Source of the DNA: Candidatus Moraniibacteriota bacterium
Lineage (GTDB): Bacteria > Patescibacteriota > Minisyncoccia > Moranbacterales > UBA1568
Direction: 5' to 3'
NCBI GenBank assembly: GCA_023261685.1
Contig: JAHFOM010000004.1
Span: 1 to 24,342, forward strand
Length of the DNA stretch: 24,342 bases
Both the position numbers and the translations under genes were made by a program. Every line of letters starts with the position of its first letter. Position 1 is the stretch's first letter. The notes below the pieces were generated by a model. That model searched no databases, was not told where the DNA came from, and saw only the letters and a program-made list of their open reading frames with translations. Shown here one piece after another: positions 15,327 through 21,952 of this stretch.

Positions 15327-16324
15327 TTTTTTTGTGTAGAAAGAATAGTAACCGCATCACCTTCCTTCAAGCCGGATTTGATTTCCACTGTCCCTTCATC
15401 CCCTTCCAGCCCCACCGTCACTTCTTTTTTCACAAAAGAACCGTCATCCTGCCTGACTTCCGCGTATGTTGTACCGGCTTCTTTCGTCAGAGCCCGAAAA
15501 GGCAGAATAAGGACATTTTCACGCTTGGCGGTCTCCACGTCCACATTGACAGTCATCCCTTCCTTGAGACGCTGATCGACCGTCAAAAGACGAAACGTGA
15601 CGATGTAGGCGACTACTCCCTGCAGTACCGTCGACGAGGGTTTTATATTCACTACTTCGGCAGAAAAAACCTCATCGGAACGCAAAGCGTCGAATGTCAC
15701 GCGAGCACGCATCCCCATCGATACCTTGGCGATGTCCGACTCCGGCACTCGCGCGTCAACAACAAAGTCACCCGGACGAATAATCCGCACCACTGATTGG
15801 TTGATCGTTGCTATCTCTCCTACTCGGGCATCCAGACGCGACACCGCGCCATCAAAAGGAGCAAACAATACCCGATCGCGCATCTGCGCTTCCAGCAAAC
15901 GCACTGCCTCACGTGCCTGCTCGGTAGCCAATTTTTCAGACGCCTTTTCTTCCGGATGCAGATCATCCCAGCCCCGTCGCGCCAACTTCTCACTCTGTAC
16001 GGCAATTGCAAGTGCTATCCGCGCGCTCTTCAATCGTGACCACAAAACCTCTCTATCCAACGAGGCTATTTTCTGACCAGCCTTCACCGTATCGCCCTCG
16101 GCTATCAATACCGCATCTATCATACCCGTTTCACGGAAAGACATATCCGCGTACTCAAGAGGAACGTACTCTCCCGTGACACTCACCGTTTCAACGACGT
16201 CTCCTGTGCGCACCGTTTCTGTTTGAACGACTTCATCCGTCCGTTGGCTCCGATAATAAAAATACCCTCCGACAACGAGTACGACAATAATGATACCACT
16301 CATACCCCATCCTTTGATTTTCAT
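15323..16324 (-). CDS. HlyD/MacA-like membrane fusion protein of the exporter
   Basis: A 333-aa periplasmic-adaptor-type protein with one N-terminal membrane helix (about 9-23). A first lipoyl half begins near residue 40 (TVSVTGEYVPLE through AGQKIASLD). A short alpha-helical hairpin follows (about 90-150), and then the second lipoyl half (VLFAPFDGAVSRLDARVGE) and beta-barrel domains. In diderms these proteins link to an outer-membrane channel. No such channel gene is present here, and CPR bacteria are generally thought to lack an outer membrane, so this adaptor may act alone as in Gram-positive MacA-like systems. It starts the exporter operon, 17 bases after the RNase H-like gene. Confidence 0.9.
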   Translation of the reverse strand: MKIKGWGMSGIIIVVLVVGGYFYYRSQRTDEVVQTETVRTGDVVETVSVTGEYVPLEYADMSFRETGMIDAVLIAEGDTVKAGQKIASLDREVLWSRLKSARIALAIAVQSEKLARRGWDDLHPEEKASEKLATEQAREAVRLLEAQMRDRVLFAPFDGAVSRLDARVGEIATINQSVVRIIRPGDFVVDARVPESDIAKVSMGMRARVTFDALRSDEVFSAEVVNIKPSSTVLQGVVAYIVTFRLLTVDQRLKEGMTVNVDVETAKRENVLILPFRALTKEAGTTYAEVRQDDGSFVKKEVTVGLEGDEGTVEIKSGLKEGDAVTILSTQKK

Positions 16325-16341
16325 TCCCGTAATACCAAAAA

Positions 16342-16770
16342 TTAAAAAAGCTCCTGTTTTTTTCCTCCACGATCCATCGCCTCATTTGCGCAGGCATCGG
16401 CGCGCGTATTGAATTCCCGCCGAACGTGCACGAATGTCACTCCCGCGAAATCCAAGCTCAGATTCCACACTGCCAGAAACAGCGGTTGAAGCTTCTCATT
16501 CTCGATCTTGTACTCGTGATTGAGCTGTTTGCAGGCCAGTTCGCTGTCCATCCGACATTCGACGACAGTTTTTTTCGCCTTCGCCTTTCCGATGAGTGCC
16601 TTGATTTTTTTCAAACCGAAAACAATCGCCGCATATTCGGCTTCATTGTTGGTCTTGGTTCCGAGAAATTCACCGTAACTCTTATCGAGCGTCTCGATAT
16701 ATACACCCAGAGCCGCCGGTCCCGGATTGCCCCGCGATCCGCCATCACTGTACATCACGATTGTTTCCAT
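16342..16770 (-). CDS. RNase H family protein (reverse-transcriptase-like RNase HI domain)
   Basis: A 142-aa RNase H-fold protein. The four acidic active-site residues can be placed: D9 in MYSDGGSRGNPGPAA, E43 in TNNEAEYAA, D75 in RMDSEL and D125 in FNTRADACANEAMD. The GNPGPA and NNEAEY motifs match the short bacterial/archaeal RNase HI branch lacking the basic protrusion. It probably cuts the RNA of RNA-DNA hybrids. It sits between recJ and the exporter operon and has its own promoter; the exporter genes follow closely and could be read from it. Confidence 0.9.
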   Translation of the reverse strand: METIVMYSDGGSRGNPGPAALGVYIETLDKSYGEFLGTKTNNEAEYAAIVFGLKKIKALIGKAKAKKTVVECRMDSELACKQLNHEYKIENEKLQPLFLAVWNLSLDFAGVTFVHVRREFNTRADACANEAMDRGGKKQELF

Positions 16771-16780
16771 ATATTCTTTG

Positions 16781-16809
16781 CATATATAAAACCAGCATCA
16801 CTCTCTCAA
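16781..16809 (-). promoter_or_regulatory. Promoter of the RNase H-like gene
   Basis: On the minus strand TTGAGA (16804-16809) and TATATG (16781-16786) are spaced by 17 bases and lie 10 bases before the ATG at 16770, giving a near-leaderless transcript. No Shine-Dalgarno sequence is present. Confidence 0.5.
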
Positions 16810-16849
16810 AATACCATACTCGGCTACTTCATACCATATCTTTAAAAAA

Positions 16850-18574
16850 TCACTTCCCTTCTTTTTTTCTCATATCCAGCACTTTCAGCTGAAGCGTCGT
16901 GGAACCATTCCACGTGTTTTCGCTCAATTGAAAAGCGACATCAAAGACATCTCCCCTCTGCAGATCAGGAAAAGTCTTGCCAAGAGAAAAACCGATGGCC
17001 TCGAAGCTTTGCGAGCTCCCATCAGCGGGTATGAGTCGGAGCTTCCAGTGCTTGCTACCGTTGCCTACCAAGCGCGCTTCTTCAATCCGCATATTTTCCA
17101 GTGAAAAAACCGGCTCCGTGTTGCCCTCGCCGAATGGGGCGAACAGCATACTATCGCGAAAAAGCTTCGGCACGATATGCGAAGGCGTGAGGCAAACATC
17201 GATCCACAGCTCCGGCTCTGTCACGACACCGGAAAGCTTTTTTGTCACCAGCGCGTTGAAACGCTCATAAAAAATATCCAGATGTTCATTGGCTATCGTC
17301 ATCCCGGCAGCGGCAGCGTGCCCGCCGTATTTGACCAAAAGATCCCCGCATGCTTCGATGGCCTCGATAATATTCAGATCCGGGATGCTCCGGAACGATC
17401 CCTGACTCGTCGTCTCCCCTTTCGTCATCACGCAGGTCGGCTTATTGAATTCATTGGCGATGCGACCCGCGATGAGACCGACGATACCGTACGGGAAGTG
17501 CTCGTTCACGGCAAAAATAAATTTCTTATCGGCATATTTCTCAAGAGCGATGGCCCGGACTTCATCGGTCACCGCCAGACTGACTTTCTGTCGAGCGACA
17601 TTGTGCGCGTCAAGCTCAAGGGCGAGCAGGCGCGCTTCACCCCGATCAGTTTCCATCAGAAGATTATGCGCCAGCATCGCGTGCGCCATCCGAGAAGCGG
17701 CATTGATGCGCGGGGCGATCTGAAACCCGATCATCCGGACGTCGGGTTTTGTATTATCGTCAATTTTTATATTACCCACGGCAAACATCTCTTGGAGTCC
17801 CACTCGACGCGTCTTCTCGAGCACGATCAGTCCGTATTTCACGATGACACGATTCTCACCGATAAGCGGCATCACATCTCCCACCGTCCCGATCGCCACG
17901 ACGTCGAGAATCCACTTGAGCTGTTCTTTTGCTTCCGGCGCAAAGCGCATACAAAGCGCCTGAGCGACTTTCCAACTTGTTCCGGCGCCGCACAGCTCGC
18001 GAAACGGGTAGGTTTCTCCGGGCAACTTCGGATTGATAATCGCGAACGCTTCCGGCAGGATTTCCGGCACGTGATGATGATCGATGACGATGATATCGAT
18101 GCCGCGCTTCTTGGCTTCGCTGATTTCGGCGTGATTAGTCATCCCGCAATCAAGCGTCACGGCGAGCTTCACTCCCTCACGCTCAAAAAAATCAACGGCG
18201 TTCAGATGCAGTCCGTGACCTTCGGTTAATTTTTCCGGGATATACACCGAAACCGGAACATTAATCAACGTCAATGCTTCACGCATAATGACCGAAGACG
18301 TCACCCCGTCGGCATCAAAATCGCCGAACACGCCGACCCGCTCACCGGATGCTTTCGCCTGACCGATGCGCTCCACGACGCGCTCCATTTCTCTGAACAA
18401 AAAAGGATCGTGCACATCACGATCAAAATTGGGAAACAGAAATTGCTCCCGCGCTTGGTTGTCAGCATATCCGCGATTCAGGAGCAAAGCCTCCGTCACC
18501 GGATGATATTTTTCCTCTTTTTTTTCCGGGAGACTCTCCGGCAGATGATCAATCCTATATTTCCACACTGCCAT
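16850..18574 (-). CDS. recJ: Single-stranded-DNA-specific exonuclease RecJ
   Basis: A 574-aa RecJ, the 5'-3' single-strand exonuclease used in recombination and repair. The DHH phosphoesterase motifs are GDFDADG (84-90), DCGMTN (142-147) and DHHHVPE (165-171). The DHHA1 part contains GGHAAAAGMTI, and a C-terminal OB-type domain follows (LRLIPADGSSQSFEAIGF). I chose ATG at 18574 (MAVWKYRID); a TTG 15 bases upstream is possible but gives a hydrophobic pre-sequence without parallels in the family. The leader upstream is U-rich on the minus strand and lies next to a long structured element. The metal-binding residues all look intact. Confidence 0.95.
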   Translation of the reverse strand: MAVWKYRIDHLPESLPEKKEEKYHPVTEALLLNRGYADNQAREQFLFPNFDRDVHDPFLFREMERVVERIGQAKASGERVGVFGDFDADGVTSSVIMREALTLINVPVSVYIPEKLTEGHGLHLNAVDFFEREGVKLAVTLDCGMTNHAEISEAKKRGIDIIVIDHHHVPEILPEAFAIINPKLPGETYPFRELCGAGTSWKVAQALCMRFAPEAKEQLKWILDVVAIGTVGDVMPLIGENRVIVKYGLIVLEKTRRVGLQEMFAVGNIKIDDNTKPDVRMIGFQIAPRINAASRMAHAMLAHNLLMETDRGEARLLALELDAHNVARQKVSLAVTDEVRAIALEKYADKKFIFAVNEHFPYGIVGLIAGRIANEFNKPTCVMTKGETTSQGSFRSIPDLNIIEAIEACGDLLVKYGGHAAAAGMTIANEHLDIFYERFNALVTKKLSGVVTEPELWIDVCLTPSHIVPKLFRDSMLFAPFGEGNTEPVFSLENMRIEEARLVGNGSKHWKLRLIPADGSSQSFEAIGFSLGKTFPDLQRGDVFDVAFQLSENTWNGSTTLQLKVLDMRKKEGK

Positions 18575-18602
18575 AAGAAAAACAAACAAGAAAATAAACA
18601 GG

Positions 18603-18756
18603 GAGCCTGTTACGCAAGAATTTTACCGGGAGAGTTGAAGTTTTTTCGAGCACGGTGCCGTTCTGTTAAAACAGAACGGATCGAAAAAATTTCATAAAGG
18701 AGTTCGTCGCTGGACGAATGACTGACTCCCGGGAAGATTGCTTGCGTAACGGGTTC
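18603..18756 (+). ncRNA. Candidate structured RNA, copy 1 (three-way junction)
   Basis: The plus strand folds into a closed structure. P1 pairs 18603-18618 with 18741-18756 and continues through 18619-18632 with 18726-18739, with one bulge and one mismatch. P3 pairs 18636-18649 with 18681-18694. P4 pairs 18658-18665 with 18672-18679. Between P3 and P4 is an asymmetric bulge: GCACGGTG on the 5' side, one A on the 3' side. P2 is 18702-18708 with 18713-18719 and a GCTG loop. The helix sequences differ from copy 2 but the layout, bulge and P2 region are shared. All polarity-informative pairs are G.U on this strand. No protein frame or U-tract is present. I do not recognise the family. Confidence 0.6.
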
Positions 18757-18763
18757 ATTCCTC

Positions 18764-18769
18764 ATAGTA
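18764..18769 (-). promoter_or_regulatory. Possible -10 box upstream of recJ
   Basis: TACTAT on the minus strand lies just right of the structured element and would put the element in the recJ leader. I find no good -35 box at 17 bases, so this is weak. Confidence 0.25.
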
Positions 18770-18783
18770 GATCCACAAACGCG

Positions 18784-19338
18784 CTAAACGCACACGATTT
18801 CCGCGTCGAAGCCCTTGTCATTGCCATCCTGCTTGCGTAGTTTCAGTGCGACGCGGCCATTCCCTTTTTCTGCAGAACACACAAAGTCGGGATTGAGATT
18901 GAAGTCCCGCGCGAACCTAGCCGCATCAAAATTGAAGACATCGATGCCCAAGACATATTCTTTGGATGTCAGAATGTCATTGATACGCTCTATCATATCT
19001 CTCGGCGTTGTCATATCGCGTATCAGAAAGCCCTTGACACCCAGTGCCTCAGCCCGTTCCCGGTCTTCTTCGCGTCCCAAGTGAGAAAGAAAAAGAATCG
19101 GAATATGAGCCGTCGTGGTATTTTTCTTCAGCTCCTCCACGAAACCGAAGCCGTCCATCCGCGGCATAATGATACCCGTCACGATAATATCCGGAATGGC
19201 TTCGTTGACCATCTTCAGCCCATCCAGTCCGTCGCCTCCCTCGCGCACATCGAAATTGACCGCACGAAGCGACTCCGCGTACAGATTGCGGGTAGTGACA
19301 TCATCATCGACCAACAATAGCTTGATACCGTGTTCCAT
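18784..19338 (-). CDS. Response-regulator-like receiver protein lacking the phospho-acceptor Asp
   Basis: A 184-aa protein whose first 125 residues form a receiver (CheY-like) domain. The acidic cluster is D11-D13. At the phosphorylation position the sequence is PDIIVTGIIMPRMDG, where the canonical Asp is G55 (codon GGT). The conserved Thr/Ser is S85, and the conserved Lys near the end appears to be replaced by R107 (GFLIRD). It should not be phosphorylated in the usual way. The C-terminal 60 residues (from about 126) are not a recognisable DNA-binding domain and end in a hydrophobic strand (FDAEIVCV). No histidine kinase gene is nearby. It has its own promoter, overlapping the dnaJ terminator. 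Confidence 0.88.
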   Translation of the reverse strand: MEHGIKLLLVDDDVTTRNLYAESLRAVNFDVREGGDGLDGLKMVNEAIPDIIVTGIIMPRMDGFGFVEELKKNTTTAHIPILFLSHLGREEDRERAEALGVKGFLIRDMTTPRDMIERINDILTSKEYVLGIDVFNFDAARFARDFNLNPDFVCSAEKGNGRVALKLRKQDGNDKGFDAEIVCV

Positions 19339-19367
19339 AGTGTTTCTATTATTAAGGCTTCCTATCT

Positions 19368-19396
19368 ATTGTAGAGGAAAAAAGACCTCTCCGCAA
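19368..19396 (-). promoter_or_regulatory. Promoter of the receiver-domain gene, overlapping a terminator
   Basis: On the minus strand TTGCGG (19391-19396) and TACAAT (19368-19373) are spaced by 17 bases. The -35 box lies mostly in the loop of the dnaJ terminator hairpin. The leader would be about 22 bases. Confidence 0.5.
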
Positions 19397-19406
19397 AGAG
19401 AGGTCT
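19378..19406 (-). terminator. Rho-independent terminator of dnaJ
   Basis: A perfect 9-bp stem (AGACCTCTC at 19383-19391 with GAGAGGTCT at 19398-19406) with a 6-base loop is followed on the minus strand by a run of T (plus-strand A run at 19378-19383). It lies 34 bases beyond the dnaJ stop. Confidence 0.88.
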
Positions 19407-19439
19407 AGAAAATCATTATTATGGCAGTAAAAATCCGCT

Positions 19440-20552
19440 CTACTTCTTCGTGATTTTCCCGAGCTTTTCGATAAGCTCTTTTTCCTCACGAGATAATTTC
19501 TTGGGAACAATAAGCGCTATGGTAACCAATTGATCGCCACGACCAAAGCGCCCGAGATGAGGCACTCCTTTGCCTCGCACGCGAAACACTTCTCCCGGCT
19601 GAGTACCGGCAGGGATTTTCATCGTCATTTCCCCTTCAATGGTTTCGATCGATACCTTGTCTCCGAGGGTCGCCTGAGCGAAGGTAATGTCGAGACGCGA
19701 CACGATATCATCCCCGCGCCGTTTGAGAAACGGGTGCGGACGGATATGCACGTTGATAAAAAGATCTCCGGCAGGCGCGCCGTGTTCTCCGGCCGCCCCG
19801 GAACCGCGCATCGACAACATCTGACCATCGTCTATGCCGGCTGGAATATCGATAGAGAGCTCTTCTTCTTTCTCTAGACGAGCGGTTCCGTGACAAACGG
19901 CACATTTTTCCTTGTATATTTTTCCACGACCAAGGCAACGCTCGCAGACAATCGCCTGTTCAAATGTGCCGAAAATCGTCTGCACCGCGCGTCTGACCTG
20001 TCCCGATCCACCGCAATCCGCGCAGGCAGTTTCCGAGGAACCCGGTTTTCCTCCAGTACCGTGGCAGACATCACAGGAAGAGAGTTTGCGCAAACGGATA
20101 TTCTTTTTCACACCCTGCACCATTTCCTCAAAACTAATCTCCACATCTACTTGAATATCGCTCCCGGCGCGCCCATGACCGCGAGCGCGACCGGCACTTC
20201 CGAACATCCCCGAAAAAATATCTTCCCAACCCGAGGCTGGTCCGCCTTGGGCGGAAAATCCTCCAAAATCAAAGTCTTGAGATGAAAAACCGCCGAAACC
20301 CGGTCCCTGTCTTCCTGAACTCGATCCTCCAGTATTCCCGTTCCCACTGAAGGTCTGCCCAAACTGGTCATACTGCTGACGCTTCTCCTTGTCGGAAAGC
20401 ACCTGATAGGCTTCATTGATTTCTTTGAATTTTTTCTCATCCCCGCCGCCTTTATCCGGATGATACTTATGCGCCAGCTTGCGGAAAGCCTTCTTGATCT
20501 CGTCACCCGTGGCACTTTTGGCGACGCCCAATGTATCGTAGTAATTTGCCAT
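19440..20552 (-). CDS. dnaJ: Chaperone DnaJ (type I Hsp40)
   Basis: A 370-aa co-chaperone that stimulates DnaK ATPase. The J domain (1-70) has HPD at 31-33. A long Gly/Phe/Ser-rich region (about 68-125) follows. The zinc-binding region has four CxxC motifs: C160/C163, C177/C180, C203/C206 and C217/C220, the last repeat ending HGTA rather than the usual GxG. Two beta-sandwich substrate-binding domains complete it. dnaK and grpE are not in the window. Start is ATG at 20552 with only a weak purine-rich AAGAGA upstream. The leader region contains structured element copy 2 and, further up, an extended -10 promoter and a CIRCE-like operator, so heat-shock control is plausible. Confidence 0.96.
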   Translation of the reverse strand: MANYYDTLGVAKSATGDEIKKAFRKLAHKYHPDKGGGDEKKFKEINEAYQVLSDKEKRQQYDQFGQTFSGNGNTGGSSSGRQGPGFGGFSSQDFDFGGFSAQGGPASGWEDIFSGMFGSAGRARGHGRAGSDIQVDVEISFEEMVQGVKKNIRLRKLSSCDVCHGTGGKPGSSETACADCGGSGQVRRAVQTIFGTFEQAIVCERCLGRGKIYKEKCAVCHGTARLEKEEELSIDIPAGIDDGQMLSMRGSGAAGEHGAPAGDLFINVHIRPHPFLKRRGDDIVSRLDITFAQATLGDKVSIETIEGEMTMKIPAGTQPGEVFRVRGKGVPHLGRFGRGDQLVTIALIVPKKLSREEKELIEKLGKITKK

Positions 20553-20588
20553 AATTTTCTCTTACTCATCAATCAATAAGGGACATTT

Positions 20589-20739
20589 TGAATCTTTGAA
20601 GAAAATATTTTTCTGGAGAGGCTTGAATATTTCGCAAGCATGGTTCCCGATTCCTATCGGGATTGCGAAAGATTCAGGAATGAGTTCGCCGCTGGGCGAA
20701 CGACTGTCTCTCCGGAAAGATATTTTCTTCAAAGATTTA
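20589..20739 (+). ncRNA. Candidate structured RNA, copy 2 (three-way junction)
   Basis: P1 pairs 20589-20622 with 20706-20739 without a mismatch, using four G.U pairs. P3 pairs 20623-20637 with 20663-20677 with one A.G mismatch. P4 pairs 20646-20651 with 20656-20661. The asymmetric bulge is GCATGGTT on the 5' side against one A, matching GCACGGTG in copy 1. P2 pairs 20684-20690 with 20695-20701 with a GCTG loop. The 25 bases at 20682-20706 match 22 of 25 in copy 1, and all three differences keep pairing in P2. No coding frame is present. The function is unknown. Confidence 0.6.
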
Positions 20740-20755
20740 CTAAAGAAACAAACAC

Positions 20756-20764
20756 CTTATAGCA
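20756..20764 (-). promoter_or_regulatory. Extended -10 promoter element for dnaJ
   Basis: On the minus strand TGC precedes TATAAG (20756-20761), an extended -10 box. No strong -35 hexamer is present, which is tolerated with an extended -10. Transcription would start near 20749, giving a leader of nearly 200 bases that crosses structured element copy 2. Confidence 0.45.
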
Positions 20765-20770
20765 TACCCT

Positions 20771-20809
20771 GAAAAAGAAAAATTGGCAATCCCTCTACCA
20801 GAGTGCCAA
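20771..20809 (-). terminator. Rho-independent terminator of the membrane protein gene
   Basis: On the minus strand TTGGCA-CTCT pairs with AGAG and TGCCAA (stem 20783-20788 with 20804-20809, inner stem 20793-20796 with 20800-20803), followed by a T-rich tract TTTTTCTTTTTC. It lies 19 bases beyond the stop at 20829. The same bases fit a CIRCE operator. Confidence 0.6.
20783..20809. promoter_or_regulatory. CIRCE-like inverted repeat (possible HrcA operator) upstream of dnaJ
   Basis: The plus strand reads TTGGCAATC, nine spacer bases, then GAGTGCCAA. The CIRCE consensus is TTAGCACTC-N9-GAGTGCTAA. The match is 7 of 9 on the left and 8 of 9 on the right, with exactly the required 9-base spacer. 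It lies directly upstream of the extended -10 promoter of dnaJ, at about the -35 region. Confidence 0.5.
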
Positions 20810-20828
20810 ATCCCCTCGTCACTTTCCT

Positions 20829-21863
20829 TTATTCCACCAGCCTTTTTTGTTCTACGGAAATGCTCTCCAGCGCAAGCCACCCGATTCGAAGCGACAGGAC
20901 AAAGAGCAGTTCCGCCATCAAGATGCACAGAAGACCGAGAATTGAAATGACCGGCAGAAGCGTAAAAAAGAGGAGGAGCGCGAGAAAGAACGGTACGGCT
21001 TGGGAGGGAATATGCTCCGTGGTCTTCTGTTCTCCCAGAAATCCGATGAGTTTGCGCTGCAAAGCGATTGAAAGTATATCGGATATTTTTTCATTCCCCT
21101 CTACTGGACGCCCCGCCAAACCGGCAATCTGTTCTCGTCCGGAACGGAGAAACATCTCATCTGCGAGCTGTTGTCCGGATACATTCCCGGCAACCGTACC
21201 TCCGATGTCAATCGAGGAAGATGTGACCGATACTGTTCTTTCCGACTCCAATAGCAATGTTTCTTCAGACTTGCTACGCTCGAGACCGAGCAAAAACTCG
21301 TCCACTGTCGTATCCCCATTGGAGAGCGTCGAGAAGCTGGGGTTGATGACGGATGCCACTTTGAAAATCACCGCGGTCATTTCTTCACCGACCCGGAAAC
21401 GCGGCACAAGTTCTTCCCACGAAGCCTGCTTCAAAAAAACATAGTATCCTCCGGAAAGAGAGAGTGCCAAACCAGCAATGAAAAAAAATTGTCCCGCCCG
21501 GATACTCCTGAAAAAACGGAAATGGAGACGCTCTTTGAATTCGTGGGTGATATCCGTCACGCTCCAAAAAACCAATCCCATCGCTATGACCGATACCACT
21601 ACATACTCCCACGCAACAATGAAGAAAAATCCGGGGATAAACAGCAGTACCGATCCTGCTCCCTGAAACGCCGGTGTTTTCCACACCGCCGTTCCCAGAA
21701 AGAAAAACGTCGCCAACAGGGCAAACCAGGGCATCGGTTGCCAGATATCGGAAACGCCGGGCGTTATCATCACCATAAAAAATGCCCGCCACGCGCCGAG
21801 CGCCACAAGCGCCACGAAAAAAAGGAGGAAGATGCCTACAATGTCCCGCTTCGTCAACCGCAT
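20829..21863 (-). CDS. Multi-pass membrane protein of unknown function
   Basis: I do not recognise this protein (344 aa from ATG at 21863). About five membrane segments lie in the first 170 residues (IVGIFLLFFVALVALGAW, WFALLATFFFLGTAVW, VLLFIPGFFFIVAW, VVVSVIAMGLVFW, FFFIAGLALSLSGGYYVF). A hydrophilic, probably extracytoplasmic stretch of about 120 residues rich in Ser, Glu and Thr follows. Two further helices near the end (FFLALLLFFTLLPVISILGLLCILMAELLFV) complete it. An alternative start at 21929 would add 22 residues encoded by a purine tract (KRKETKRNKKET), which looks more like an intergenic repeat. The gene follows the metzincin gene and is closed by a terminator, so it ends the surface operon. 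Confidence 0.75.
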   Translation of the reverse strand: MRLTKRDIVGIFLLFFVALVALGAWRAFFMVMITPGVSDIWQPMPWFALLATFFFLGTAVWKTPAFQGAGSVLLFIPGFFFIVAWEYVVVSVIAMGLVFWSVTDITHEFKERLHFRFFRSIRAGQFFFIAGLALSLSGGYYVFLKQASWEELVPRFRVGEEMTAVIFKVASVINPSFSTLSNGDTTVDEFLLGLERSKSEETLLLESERTVSVTSSSIDIGGTVAGNVSGQQLADEMFLRSGREQIAGLAGRPVEGNEKISDILSIALQRKLIGFLGEQKTTEHIPSQAVPFFLALLLFFTLLPVISILGLLCILMAELLFVLSLRIGWLALESISVEQKRLVE

Positions 21864-21873
21864 ATCTCGTAGT

Positions 21874-21910
21874 GTTTCTTTTTTATTTCTTTTCGTTTCT
21901 TTTCTTTTAT
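21874..21910. repeat. Low-complexity pyrimidine tract upstream of the membrane protein gene
   Basis: A run of T with regularly spaced C (repeating TTTCTTTT-like units on the plus strand) lies between the metzincin stop and the preferred start of the membrane protein gene. If the start at 21929 is used instead, this tract would be coding. Confidence 0.5.
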
Positions 21911-21952
21911 CGTATGCCTCGTTTGTCATTCTTCCGTGTACGATATCCTTCT

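Noticed and set aside
18603..18756. Integron attC site
   Set aside because: The outer GTT and AAC ends are in the reverse arrangement to attC core sites, copy 2 lacks them, and no integrase or cassette array is present.
18603..20739. Miniature inverted-repeat transposable elements
   Set aside because: Terminal arms of the two copies share no sequence, and I see no target-site duplication; the conserved part is the interior, opposite to what transposon ends would show.
18603..20739. Hammerhead ribozyme, attracted by the three-way junction
   Set aside because: The required CUGANGA and GAAA core segments are not present in the junction on either strand.
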